Part shown: positions 9,630-17,643 of the stretch, one piece after another
Layout: each line of letters begins with the position of its first letter
How positions within the stretch are numbered: position 1 is the first letter of the stretch
NCBI GenBank assembly: GCA_026713545.1
Contig: JAPOOG010000129.1
Location: 1 to 64,000, forward strand
Source: Bryobacterales bacterium
Lineage (GTDB): Bacteria; Acidobacteriota; Terriglobia; Bryobacterales; UBA6623
Reading direction: 5' to 3'
Length of the DNA stretch: 64,000 nt
Notes under the pieces: model-generated
Seen by the model: the letters and a program-made list of their open reading frames with translations, nothing else
Databases searched by the model: none
What the model was told of the DNA's origin: nothing
Translations under genes and position numbers: made by a program

Positions 9630-10469
9630 ATGCGGAAAACTTCTCAGCTTGGAGAGGAACCGCTCGCGGTTTGCCGGCTCGGATTGGCGACGCGCGGCAA
9701 TACGCTTCTGCGGGTTGAGGATGTCGAGCATGCGGTCGAAAGCGGCGTCAACTATCTGAATTGGTGTGGCAAGCCGGATGGGTTGTCGAAGGCGGTTGCG
9801 GGGATGGGCGAGCGCCGCAAGGATGTCGTGCTTGCCGTGCAGTTCAAAGCGAGCGGCGGGGACGAGGCGGCACGCGAGTTTGACTGGATCCTGGAGCAGA
9901 CCAGGTCGGACTACCTGGATGTGGCAACGTTCTACTACGTCGAGTCGGAGAGGGAGTGGGAGCAGATCGTCGGTCCGGGCGGTGCTTGGCAGATCTTGGC
10001 GCGGCTGAAGCGGGAGGGCGCGCTGAAGATGATCGGACTGACCAGTCATCAGCGGAAGTTGGCCGCCCGGTGGGTGAAGGTGACGGATCCTGAGACAGGG
10101 CAATGGCGGCTTGACATGTTGATGGTTCGCTACAACGCAGCCCACCGGGGCGCCGAGAGTGACGTGTTTCCTGTGACGGACGCCTTGGGAACCCCTGTGG
10201 TAACGTTCACCGGGTTGCGATGGAAGGACTTGATGGGCGCGACGCCCGATGATCCAGCCGGGTTTGCGCCGCCGCTCCCGCCGGACTGCTATCGGTTTTG
10301 TTTGGCTCACGATTCAGTGGCTGTGGCATTGGCCGCGCCCGCGAATCGGGAGGAGTTGGTAGAGGATCTCGCCGTTTTGGATGATTGGGGTCCGCTTGGC
10401 AAAGAGGCGATGGAGTCCATCCGGCGACATGGCGACCGGGTGCGGAAACATGCCCGGGAATTCTGGTAA
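9630..10469 (+). CDS. Divergent aldo/keto reductase-like protein lacking catalytic residues
   Basis: This 279-residue protein follows the aldo/keto reductase barrel layout: an early strand CRLGLATRG, then GVNYLNWCGKPDGLSKAV, where typical members have D..YG.SE, then SDYLDV and KMIGLTSHQ. The catalytic Asp and Tyr of the first loop are replaced or missing, and the His normally found after the LD strand is absent (VATFYYVE). Only a candidate Lys (VQFKA) remains, so normal reductase chemistry is doubtful. The C-terminal part (CYRFCLAHDSVAVALAAPANREEL) resembles the late barrel of the family. It starts 8 bp after the beta-oxidation gene and is probably in its operon. Confidence 0.8.
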   Translation: MRKTSQLGEEPLAVCRLGLATRGNTLLRVEDVEHAVESGVNYLNWCGKPDGLSKAVAGMGERRKDVVLAVQFKASGGDEAAREFDWILEQTRSDYLDVATFYYVESEREWEQIVGPGGAWQILARLKREGALKMIGLTSHQRKLAARWVKVTDPETGQWRLDMLMVRYNAAHRGAESDVFPVTDALGTPVVTFTGLRWKDLMGATPDDPAGFAPPLPPDCYRFCLAHDSVAVALAAPANREELVEDLAVLDDWGPLGKEAMESIRRHGDRVRKHAREFW

Positions 10470-10580
10470 GCACTTGATACACTGACGAAAAGGTTGCCGG
10501 GGTTCAGAAACCTTTCGGGTTTGTGGTCGTCTGTTCTGTTTGTGGCCGGAGCCCCTTCGGCGGAACACTAAAGCGTCTCT

Positions 10581-11318
10581 ATGGCAGTTCTTACGGCAGA
10601 AGAAAAGAGGACGAGTCAGCACCTCAAGGAGCAGGGTATCGTAATCCGGACCCAGGACTTGTGGAAGACCTATGTAATGGGTGATCAGGAGATTCACGCG
10701 GTTTCGGGCGTGGATGTCGAGATCAACAAGGGCGAGTACGTAGCGATCATGGGGCCGTCCGGCTCCGGTAAGTCGACGTTGATGAACCTGATAGGGTGCC
10801 TCGACACACCGACCCGGGGCGAATACTACATCGCGGGGCGGCTGGTCAGCCATATGAATGACGATGACTTGGCGTTGATTCGCAACAGGGAGATCGGATT
10901 TGTCTTCCAGACGTTCAACTTGCTGCCGCGGTTAACGGCGTTGCAGAACGTCGAGCTGCCGATGATCTATGCGGGGAAGCCCCCGGAACAGCGGATCAAA
11001 GCAGCTCAGAATGCGCTGGGATTGGTGGATTTGTTGGATCGGATGTACCACAAGCCCAACGAACTCTCCGGCGGTCAGCGGCAGAGAGTAGCGATTGCCC
11101 GTGCACTGGTGAATGATCCCTCGATTCTGTTGGCTGACGAACCGACGGGCAACCTTGACACTGCGACCGGCGCTGAAATCATGACTTTATTCGAAGAGTT
11201 GCATCACCGCGGCAATACCATCATTGTTGTAACACACGAACTTGCCGTCGCCACACACGCCCGTCGCGTCATCCACATCCGTGACGGCCAAGTCGAGAAG
11301 GACGAGAAGATCAAGTAG
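10581..11318 (+). CDS. ABC transporter ATP-binding protein, MacB/LolD type
   Basis: This 245-residue ATPase belongs to the LolD/MacB/FtsE-like branch, whose members power lipoprotein release or mechanotransmission export. Walker A is GPSGSGKST near residue 60, the Q-loop is [11 protein letters not shown], the signature is [15 protein letters not shown], Walker B is [12 protein letters not shown], and the switch His is in VVTHE. An N-terminal extension of about 20 residues precedes the conserved start. No permease or membrane fusion gene adjoins it, so its partner must lie elsewhere. lipA follows closely on the same strand. Confidence 0.92.
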   Translation: MAVLTAEEKRTSQHLKEQGIVIRTQDLWKTYVMGDQEIHAVSGVDVEINKGEYVAIMGPSGSGKSTLMNLIGCLDTPTRGEYYIAGRLVSHMNDDDLALIRNREIGFVFQTFNLLPRLTALQNVELPMIYAGKPPEQRIKAAQNALGLVDLLDRMYHKPNELSGGQRQRVAIARALVNDPSILLADEPTGNLDTATGAEIMTLFEELHHRGNTIIVVTHELAVATHARRVIHIRDGQVEKDEKIK

Positions 11319-11417
11319 AGTACGCTGTTGTCTGAGATGACGAGACGGCGTTCTGACCTCGGACGCGAACTCGATCCGGTCGTGTCCATAGGTTCCACCG
11401 TTACACTGGGGCGGGGC

Positions 11418-12347
11418 ATGGGTGGTCTTGTTCAGATCGGAAAACCGGATGCGCCTAGGGCAAAGCCGCTGGTTCCGATGTATGACGGTCCGCACCCGGG
11501 GCCGGCGGGGAGGCGTCCGTCATGGCTGAGAGCACCGGCGCCGGTGGGTGAGAACTATCGGCGGTTGAAGCAACTCGTCACCGATCTCGACCTCCATACG
11601 GTGTGCGAAAGCGCGGCGTGTCCGAATGTGGGCGATTGCTGGAATCGGCGCACGGCGACGTTTATGATTCTGGGAAATGTCTGTACGCGTCGCTGTGGGT
11701 TTTGCGCCGTACAGAAGGGCGCGCCGCTGGATGTTGACTACGACGAGCCCCGTCGCGTGGCGGAAGCGGTAGCGGCGCTCGGTTTGCGCTATGCGGTGGT
11801 GACGAGCGTGAACCGTGACGACCGTAAGGATGGCGGTGCGGAGTTGTTCGCGCTGACGATCGAGGCGATTCGCAAGCGGGTTCCAGAATGCCGGGTGGAA
11901 GTGCTGGTGCCGGACTTCATGGGCTCGCATCAGGCGTTGGAGACGGTGCTGGCAGCCCGTCCGGACGTGCTCAACCACAATGTCGAGACCGTCCCGAGGT
12001 TGTACTTCGATGTTCGTCGGGGATCGGATTATGAACGCTCGCTTGACATCTTGCGTCACGCCAAGCGCACGGCGCCGGAGATTCCCGCAAAGTCGGGGAT
12101 GATGCTGGGACTGGGAGAGACCGAAGAGGAAGTCATCGACGTGATGCGCGACCTGCACGCGCATCAGGTTGACATCGTGACGCTGGGCCAGTACCTGCGG
12201 CCTTCGCGGGACCATGTCGCGATCCATCGCTACTATGCACCGCAAGAGTTCTTAGCCTTGAAACGCGTCGGCGAGCAGATCGGCTTCCGCCACGTGGAAG
12301 CGGGGCCGTTGGTGCGCAGTTCCTATCACGCGGATGCTTGTTTGTGA
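11418..12347 (+). CDS. lipA: Lipoyl synthase
   Basis: This radical SAM enzyme inserts two sulfurs into octanoyl-protein to make lipoate for 2-oxoacid dehydrogenases and the glycine cleavage system. The auxiliary 4Fe-4S cluster motif CESAACPNVGDC, the radical SAM motif CTRRCGFC and the C-terminal RSSYHAD, whose Ser ligates the auxiliary cluster, are all intact. The ATG at 11418 follows a GGGGCGGGG run and gives about 309 residues, near the usual length. The open frame extends upstream to an ATG at 11337 or a TTG at 11328, so the start is uncertain. lipB is not in the window. Confidence 0.95.
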   Translation: MGGLVQIGKPDAPRAKPLVPMYDGPHPGPAGRRPSWLRAPAPVGENYRRLKQLVTDLDLHTVCESAACPNVGDCWNRRTATFMILGNVCTRRCGFCAVQKGAPLDVDYDEPRRVAEAVAALGLRYAVVTSVNRDDRKDGGAELFALTIEAIRKRVPECRVEVLVPDFMGSHQALETVLAARPDVLNHNVETVPRLYFDVRRGSDYERSLDILRHAKRTAPEIPAKSGMMLGLGETEEEVIDVMRDLHAHQVDIVTLGQYLRPSRDHVAIHRYYAPQEFLALKRVGEQIGFRHVEAGPLVRSSYHADACL

Positions 12348-12355
12348 TTCCTGAC

Positions 12356-12400
12356 CACGCTGACTACTCACGCCCGATCTTCAAGAGATCCGTCAGCGTG
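12356..12400 (+). terminator. Possible terminator hairpin after lipA
   Basis: CACGCTGAC (12356-12364) is perfectly complementary to GTCAGCGTG (12392-12400), and the hairpin starts 8 bp after the lipA stop. The loop is long and no T-tract follows, so an mRNA 3' end structure is as likely as intrinsic termination. Confidence 0.4.
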
Positions 12401-12437
12401 TAGTCGCTATAAGACAGGTTCGAGACCAAGCCGTTTG

Positions 12438-12613
12438 CCTGCATTTCTCAGTGCGTGGCGAAACGAAGTGTGTGAGAGGACCGTCTGCATGAGGCGCGAT
12501 CCGCTTGGTGCTTGAACAGTACATCGAGCACGGCAAGCGAGCGTTGCGAAGGAAAAGCGAAGTCATGGCGGTCGTATCGAGTGCTTCGGCCGTCAGTTGG
12601 GAAGAAATGCAGG
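12438..12613 (+). repeat. Family A dispersed element, complete copy A2 (176 bp)
   Basis: The left end CCTGCATTTCTC and right end GAAATGCAGG are inverted copies of each other. The interior carries the family blocks GAAGTGTGTGAGAGG, GAGCACGGCAAGC, GCGAAGGAAAAGCGAAGTC and GCGGTCGTATC. The flanks are TTTG on the left and TTAG on the right, so no exact target duplication is visible. It lies between the convergent ends of lipA and the sulfatase gene. Confidence 0.88.
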
Positions 12614-12708
12614 TTAGACTTCGGTGCGCAAGGGTGAGCCGAATAACGAGAGCTCCAGCGGATTTCGTTCTTGGCTGCCACAGGGCTGCAACTACCACGA
12701 CCCCGGCC

Positions 12709-14187
12709 CTATTTCCCTTCAGCAGCCCAGGCTTTCATGGTCCCGATATTCCGGACGAGGATGTCTCGTTGGAGGCCGCTGCGATTGCTGAGATAGACGG
12801 CCATGTCGGAATCGTAGGCTTCGGGGGATTCGGGTCCTTGATCGCCGCTGATTTCGATCCATCCATCCAGGATTCTGCGGAGTTTCTGTAGGGTTTCCTG
12901 GCGAGCCGGATCGGCTGCTAGGTTGGTGAGCTCGTGGCGGTCGGATTCGAGATCGTAGAGTTCCTCTTCGGGGCGGGGAACGCTGAAGAGGCGTTCCTGG
13001 TGAGGGTTGAGTTCCCCTTCCGCGTGCATCTCGCGGATGGTTTTGATGACAGCTTTTCCGTCTTTGTAGCGGTTGGGCTGGAGGTGCGGCCGCTGGGGAA
13101 GGTAGTTGCGGATGTACTTGTAACGGTCGGTTCTCACGCTGCGAAGGTATTCCACGGTTTCGTCACAGCGGTCACGGGCCGAGACGACGTAGTCTCGTGG
13201 CATCACGTTCGGTCCGAAGAGCGGACGGCCCTGCATGGGTTCGGGGACGGGAACACCGGCGAAGTCGAGGGTCGTGGCGGCAATGTCGATGTGGGCGACG
13301 AGGTCGTCGCGTGTGGAGTCCGCCGGGACTTGTCCTGGGGCACGCACGATGAGTGGGATCTTGATGCCTTCTTCGTAAAGGAACTGCTTGCCGCGGGCAT
13401 GACTGACGCCATGGTCCGTAAAGAAGATGACGACGGTGTTTTCGGCTGCGCCCTCGTCTTCGAGGCGTTTGAGGAGGAGGCCGACCTCCCAGTCGACATG
13501 CTCTATGGATTCGAGGTACTGCGCCCAGTCCTCTCGGATGACAGGGTGATCAGGGTAGTAGGGCGGCAGTGTCACGTCGGCCGGATCGATGCCGTTGGTG
13601 TGGACGTCCTCGCGCGGTTCCAATGTTTGCTGGTTGCGGAGCTTGCCGCCGCGGAGTTGAACTTGGGCGAAGAAGGGTTGGCCAGCCGCGCGCGCGGACC
13701 AGTCGCTGCCATCGTAGAGGTCCTCGCGGTAGAAGAAATTGTAGTCGGTTTTCCCTACTGCAAGATCCGCCGAGCCGGTCTCGGTGAATCGGCCATTGGT
13801 CACGAAGTAACCCGCCTCTTTGAGAAGTTCGGGAACGAGCCGCACGTCGGCGGCAAGGTGATTCTTGATCTCTCCTCGGGCGCTTCGGTGATGGTGGGCG
13901 CCGATCCTGGTTTGGTACATGCCGGTGATCAGCGCGGATCGCGCCGGCGAGCAGACCGGGGCGGTAACGAAGGCGCTCGAAAAAGTCGCGCCTTCGGTTG
14001 CGAGACGGTCTACGTTGGGGGTCTTGGCGAGCGTTTCGCCGTAAGGGCCGTAGTGGTCTGATTGGTCCTCGACGACAATCCAGAGGATGTTGGGCCGCGG
14101 CTGGTTGCTGGAGCAGGCGGTGGCGATGAGCAGGAGAGCGGTCACTGCGACGAGAGGGAATCGGGTGGCTTTTCTGGTGATGGTCAT
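12709..14187 (-). CDS. Sulfatase (lipoprotein)
   Basis: This type I sulfatase of about 492 residues hydrolyses sulfate esters or N-sulfates. It has the formylglycine motif CSPARSALITGMY near residue 80, where Cys is converted to formylglycine. Metal-site motifs are PNILWIVVEDQS at the N-terminus and FFTDHGVSHARGKQFLYEEG, which is close to sulfamidase and arylsulfatase A relatives. The signal peptide ends ATACSSN, a lipobox, so the mature enzyme is probably lipid-anchored and outside the cytoplasm. The ATG at 14187 is preferred over a TTG 42 bp upstream. No sulfatase-maturing enzyme gene is nearby, and the substrate (polysaccharide or glycosaminoglycan) is not predictable. Confidence 0.92.
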   Translation of the reverse strand: MTITRKATRFPLVAVTALLLIATACSSNQPRPNILWIVVEDQSDHYGPYGETLAKTPNVDRLATEGATFSSAFVTAPVCSPARSALITGMYQTRIGAHHHRSARGEIKNHLAADVRLVPELLKEAGYFVTNGRFTETGSADLAVGKTDYNFFYREDLYDGSDWSARAAGQPFFAQVQLRGGKLRNQQTLEPREDVHTNGIDPADVTLPPYYPDHPVIREDWAQYLESIEHVDWEVGLLLKRLEDEGAAENTVVIFFTDHGVSHARGKQFLYEEGIKIPLIVRAPGQVPADSTRDDLVAHIDIAATTLDFAGVPVPEPMQGRPLFGPNVMPRDYVVSARDRCDETVEYLRSVRTDRYKYIRNYLPQRPHLQPNRYKDGKAVIKTIREMHAEGELNPHQERLFSVPRPEEELYDLESDRHELTNLAADPARQETLQKLRRILDGWIEISGDQGPESPEAYDSDMAVYLSNRSGLQRDILVRNIGTMKAWAAEGK

Positions 14188-14300
14188 TGGTTTTTGCGTC
14201 AGTTTAGGGGTGGTTTGGGCCGCGGGCAAGTGGTCGAGGGAGTCGTCTTGGTCGTCGAGCAGAAAAAACGATAGGCGAGGCGTTTACACTACTGACGAGC

Positions 14301-14822
14301 ATGTCGTTGTTTGGTGAAGAAGCGCAGCCGCGACTGCTGGTGCGCTGGTTGCCGGCGGGTCGCAGGGAGTGGCTGCTGGAGGCGGCGGCTCTGGGCATCG
14401 TTCTGTTTTGGTTTTACTATCTGACGGCCCATTGGGACGCGCTGCCGGAGCGAGTGTCTTCGGGGTTCGACTGGAAGGGTGCGCCGCGGGGAAGTGCGCC
14501 GAAGTCGTTCCTCTGGATCCTGCCCGCCGTGAGCTTGGTGGTGTATGTGGTCATGACAGTGCCGAGCCGGTTTCCGCACCGCGGCAACTTTCCCGTGCAG
14601 GTTGCCGGGTCGAACGCGCCGCGGCTTTACGCGATGGCCCGTTGGATGCTCAATGTGATCAAGCTTCAAGTGACGGCAACAATGGGCTACATCCTATGGA
14701 AAATGGTGCAGACGGGACTTGAGAATGCGGCCGGGCTGAATCCTTGGGTGATGGGTGTGCTCCTTGTGGCTGTGATGGGAACGGCTGTTTATGGGGCATG
14801 GTCGATGCGCCGGATGGAGTGA
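14301..14822 (+). CDS. DUF1648-type integral membrane protein
   Basis: This 173-residue membrane protein has hydrophobic segments near residues 25-42, 70-87, 110-128 and 150-165. After the first segment comes LPERVSSGFDWKGAPRGSAPKS, the loop typical of the DUF1648 domain (proline, then a small residue followed by Gly and Lys). The family includes SdpI-like immunity and signalling membrane proteins, but the function of this one is unknown. It is transcribed divergently from the sulfatase with about 110 bp between the starts. Confidence 0.75.
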   Translation: MSLFGEEAQPRLLVRWLPAGRREWLLEAAALGIVLFWFYYLTAHWDALPERVSSGFDWKGAPRGSAPKSFLWILPAVSLVVYVVMTVPSRFPHRGNFPVQVAGSNAPRLYAMARWMLNVIKLQVTATMGYILWKMVQTGLENAAGLNPWVMGVLLVAVMGTAVYGAWSMRRME

Positions 14823-14945
14823 GGTCCAGGACCGGCTGCCTTCGCTCATGCGCGCAAGTGCACTATGGGGGCAGGGCTGCACTCGCGCACGCGAGAGGCT
14901 TGCTGGTGCGACCCCTTCCAGAGCGGGGCCTTTTGTGGCTGCTAG

Positions 14946-15142
14946 CCTGCATGTCTCACCACGAGGCGAGGTGAAGTGCGTGAGAGGGCCGTCAGGACGA
15001 GGCGCGAGCCGGGCGGAGGAAAAAGGCGCGCGCGGGTGTACTGGACCGTACGTCGAGCACGGCAAGCAAGCGTTGAGAAGGAAAAGCGAAGTCATGGTGG
15101 TCGTATTGCATACTTCGTCCGTCGGGTGGTGAGAAATGCAGG
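14946..15142 (+). repeat. Family A dispersed element, complete copy A3 (197 bp)
   Basis: The ends are CCTGCATGTCTCACCAC and GTGGTGAGAAATGCAGG. This copy belongs to a subtype shared with copy A14 whose interior contains GGGCGGAGGAAAAAGGCGCG in place of the CGCTTGGCGCGC block. The flanks are CTAG on the left and TCAG on the right. The right flank provides the TGA stop of the minus-strand nucleoside hydrolase. The remainder of this 320-bp gap shows no gene. Confidence 0.92.
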
Positions 15143-16117
15143 TCAGGGCAGGGCACGGCTCAGGAAGAAGTTGATGAAGCGCTCGGACTGGACATCAACG
15201 GCGGCTCGGATTGTCGGGCCGGCAGGCTGGGCCGCGCGTTTGCGGCGGTCGGCGACGAGCATGCCCGCGGTGAGGTGTCCTTCCGTTTCGACGTCGGCTC
15301 GGAAAGATTCGAGCGTGACGAAGCTGCGGTCGATTGCGACGCCGACGGCGAGCGGGTCGTGCAGCGGACAGCCGCTGAGGCCGCGTCGTTGGAGACTCAC
15401 CTCGAAGTATTTGCTTGAAACGTCGGTGATGAACTCCGCGACGCGGTCACGGCGGTCACGGGTGCTTGCTTCGAGGGCTGCCGGGGTAAGCAGGGTGCGT
15501 GTGGTCACGTCGAGTCCGATGACCGCGATGGGAGTTCCGCTCCGGATGACTCGCGAGGCGGCGTCCGGGTCGGCATAAAAGTTGAACTCGGCCGTTTCGG
15601 TGACGTTGCCGATGCCGTTCACGGCGCCGCCCATGACGATGACTTCCTGCACTTGTGAGAAGGCCGCGGGATTCGATTCGAGCGCCAGGGCAATATTGGT
15701 GAGCGGCCCGAGAGCGATGATCGAAATTTCACCGGGACTTTCGCTGAGCAGACTGAGGATCAACTCTACGGCGCTCGTGCCGACCGGCGAGAGAGTGGGC
15801 CGGGGGTAGCGTGGGCCGCCCCCCGCGTTGGTTAGGACTGCGATGTCGCCGAGTCCATCTTCTCCGTGAACGTGCCGGGCAGCGAGCGGTTCTCGCACAA
15901 TCGGCCAGGCGGCGCCGCACGCGACTGGCGGGGGTTCGGGGAGGTCAAGGACTTCGAGTATTTGGAGCGCGTTGCGGGTCGCGTCCTCTAGTGGGACGTT
16001 GCCGCTTACGGTGGTGATGGCTTCGACTTTCAACTCGGGTGAGTTGAAAGCCAGAATGAGTGCCAGGGCGTCGTCGATACCGGGGTCGGTATCGATGATG
16101 ACTCGTCGATCCTGCAT
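15143..16117 (-). CDS. Inosine-uridine preferring nucleoside hydrolase family protein
   Basis: This 324-residue enzyme cleaves the N-glycosidic bond of ribonucleosides to base and ribose for salvage. The Ca2+/ribose-binding N-terminal motif DTDPGIDDALA is at residues 9-19, and TTVSGNV and IALGPLTNIALAL follow. The C-terminal DPLAVGVA supplies the late Asp ligand. The ATG follows the serS stop with no gap, so the two genes form an operon. Its stop codon TGA (15143-15145) lies in the 4-bp sequence bordering repeat copy A3. Confidence 0.93.
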   Translation of the reverse strand: MQDRRVIIDTDPGIDDALALILAFNSPELKVEAITTVSGNVPLEDATRNALQILEVLDLPEPPPVACGAAWPIVREPLAARHVHGEDGLGDIAVLTNAGGGPRYPRPTLSPVGTSAVELILSLLSESPGEISIIALGPLTNIALALESNPAAFSQVQEVIVMGGAVNGIGNVTETAEFNFYADPDAASRVIRSGTPIAVIGLDVTTRTLLTPAALEASTRDRRDRVAEFITDVSSKYFEVSLQRRGLSGCPLHDPLAVGVAIDRSFVTLESFRADVETEGHLTAGMLVADRRKRAAQPAGPTIRAAVDVQSERFINFFLSRALP

Positions 16118-17407
16118 CTATTCGAGGTTGCCGCCGGGAAGGATGCGCTCGGCATCGAGATAGGGCCGCAGGGCTTGCGGAATGACGACGGTCCCGTCTT
16201 TCTGCTGATGGTTTTCGATGATCGCCACCCAGGTTCGTCCGATGGCTAGGCCGCTGCCGTTGAGTGTGTGAACGAGTTGTGATTTCCCTTTCTTCACGGC
16301 CGGGTCGCGATAGCGGATCTTCGCACGGCGGGACTGAAAGCTCTCGAAGTTGCTGCAGGATGAGATTTCCTTGAACTCGTTCATGCCGGGGAGCCAGACT
16401 TCGATGTCATACGTCTTGGCGCTTGAAAAGCCGAGATCGCCGGTGGCGAGAACAACTGTTCGATAAGGTAGATCTAGCCGGTCGAGGATGTCCTCGGCAT
16501 CGCGGGTGAGTGATTCGAGTTCGTCATAGCTGTTCTCGGGGAGAACGAACTTGACCAGCTCGATCTTTTGGAATTGGTGCTGGCGGATGATGCCGCGCAC
16601 GTCGCGTCCGTACGAGCCGGCTTCGCTGCGGAAGCACGGCGTAAACGCCGTAAGCTTGATGGGCAGGCGGTTGATGTCGATGGTGTTGTCGCCCAACAGG
16701 TTCGTCAGAGGCACTTCCGCGGTGGGAACGAGCCAGTAGTCGGTGTTCTCCAGCTTGAACAGGTCTTCGGCGAACTTGGGCAGTTGTCCGGTGCCGAAGA
16801 GGCTCGCGGAGTTTACGACGAACGGCGGCAGGACTTCGGTATAGCCGTGCTCGCGGGTGTGAACGTCGAGCATGAAGTTCATCAAGGCGCGCTCGAGCTT
16901 GGCGCCGGCGTTCCAGTAGACGGCAAAGCGCGCGCCGGTGATCTTGGCGGCTTGCTCGAAGTTAAGGATGCCGAGCTCGGGCGCGAGGTTCCAGTGGGCC
17001 TGCGGCTCGAAGTCGAAGTCGCGTTGCTTGCCAGCTCGGCGGGCCTCCTCGTTGTCCGCCTCGCCTCCAACGGGCACAGACTCGTGCGGGAGGTTCGGCA
17101 CGCCGTGCAGGATTTCGGCGAGTGCTTGATCGAGAGCCTTGACGTTGTCTTCGAGATCCTTGATTTGTCGGCCGATTTCTCGGCTTTTCCGCATCGGTTC
17201 GTCGGCGTCTTCGCCGGCGCGTTTGGCTTTGGCGACTTCCGCACTCAGAGCGTTGCGCCGTGCCTTCAAGTTCTCGATCTCGGTGACTGCGGTGCGGCGT
17301 TGTTGATCTACTTCCTGAAAACACCCGAGGGTTGCGGCGGCGCCTCGCGCCTGCAGTCGTTCCTGGACGTGGTCGAAGTTTTTCCGCAGGAAGCTGAGAT
17401 CCAACAT
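16118..17407 (-). CDS. serS: Seryl-tRNA synthetase
   Basis: This 429-residue class II aminoacyl-tRNA synthetase charges tRNA-Ser and tRNA-Sec. The N-terminal coiled-coil arm (residues 1-110, rich in Glu, Lys and Arg) is followed by the catalytic domain. Motif 2 is CFRSEAGSYGRDVRGIIRQHQF and motif 3 is near NGSGLAIGRTWVAIIEN, both standard for the family. Length is typical. It is the first gene of a two-gene unit with the nucleoside hydrolase, whose start codon touches the serS stop. Confidence 0.97.
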   Translation of the reverse strand: MLDLSFLRKNFDHVQERLQARGAAATLGCFQEVDQQRRTAVTEIENLKARRNALSAEVAKAKRAGEDADEPMRKSREIGRQIKDLEDNVKALDQALAEILHGVPNLPHESVPVGGEADNEEARRAGKQRDFDFEPQAHWNLAPELGILNFEQAAKITGARFAVYWNAGAKLERALMNFMLDVHTREHGYTEVLPPFVVNSASLFGTGQLPKFAEDLFKLENTDYWLVPTAEVPLTNLLGDNTIDINRLPIKLTAFTPCFRSEAGSYGRDVRGIIRQHQFQKIELVKFVLPENSYDELESLTRDAEDILDRLDLPYRTVVLATGDLGFSSAKTYDIEVWLPGMNEFKEISSCSNFESFQSRRAKIRYRDPAVKKGKSQLVHTLNGSGLAIGRTWVAIIENHQQKDGTVVIPQALRPYLDAERILPGGNLE

Positions 17408-17643
17408 GAGATTTCCCAGTGTAGCCGGATCGATTCATCGAAGCTTCGTGGACGTTCCGAATGTCCGAAGCTCGGACGGGTCTGCTTCGGAGGGTTGCCT
17501 TGCGGCCTTGGCTTCTGAGGCTGTACGGCCTGTGGCCGACTCTCGCTCTTGCCAAGAGCCCCGCTGCTGAGCGTGCGGCGATCTACTTCCTCGAGAAACC
17601 ACGGCCAAAGCGACAACGGCAAGTTGCGCTATCGTTTTATTCA

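Noticed and set aside
12934-14061. 375-codon plus-strand frame opposite the sulfatase
   Set aside because: It is antisense to a gene with the sulfatase CSPAR motif and is explained by codon bias.
14976-15578. Long plus-strand frame opposite the nucleoside hydrolase and through repeat A3
   Set aside because: It is antisense to a clear IUNH gene and starts in a non-coding repeat; its composition is an artefact of GC-rich codon structure.
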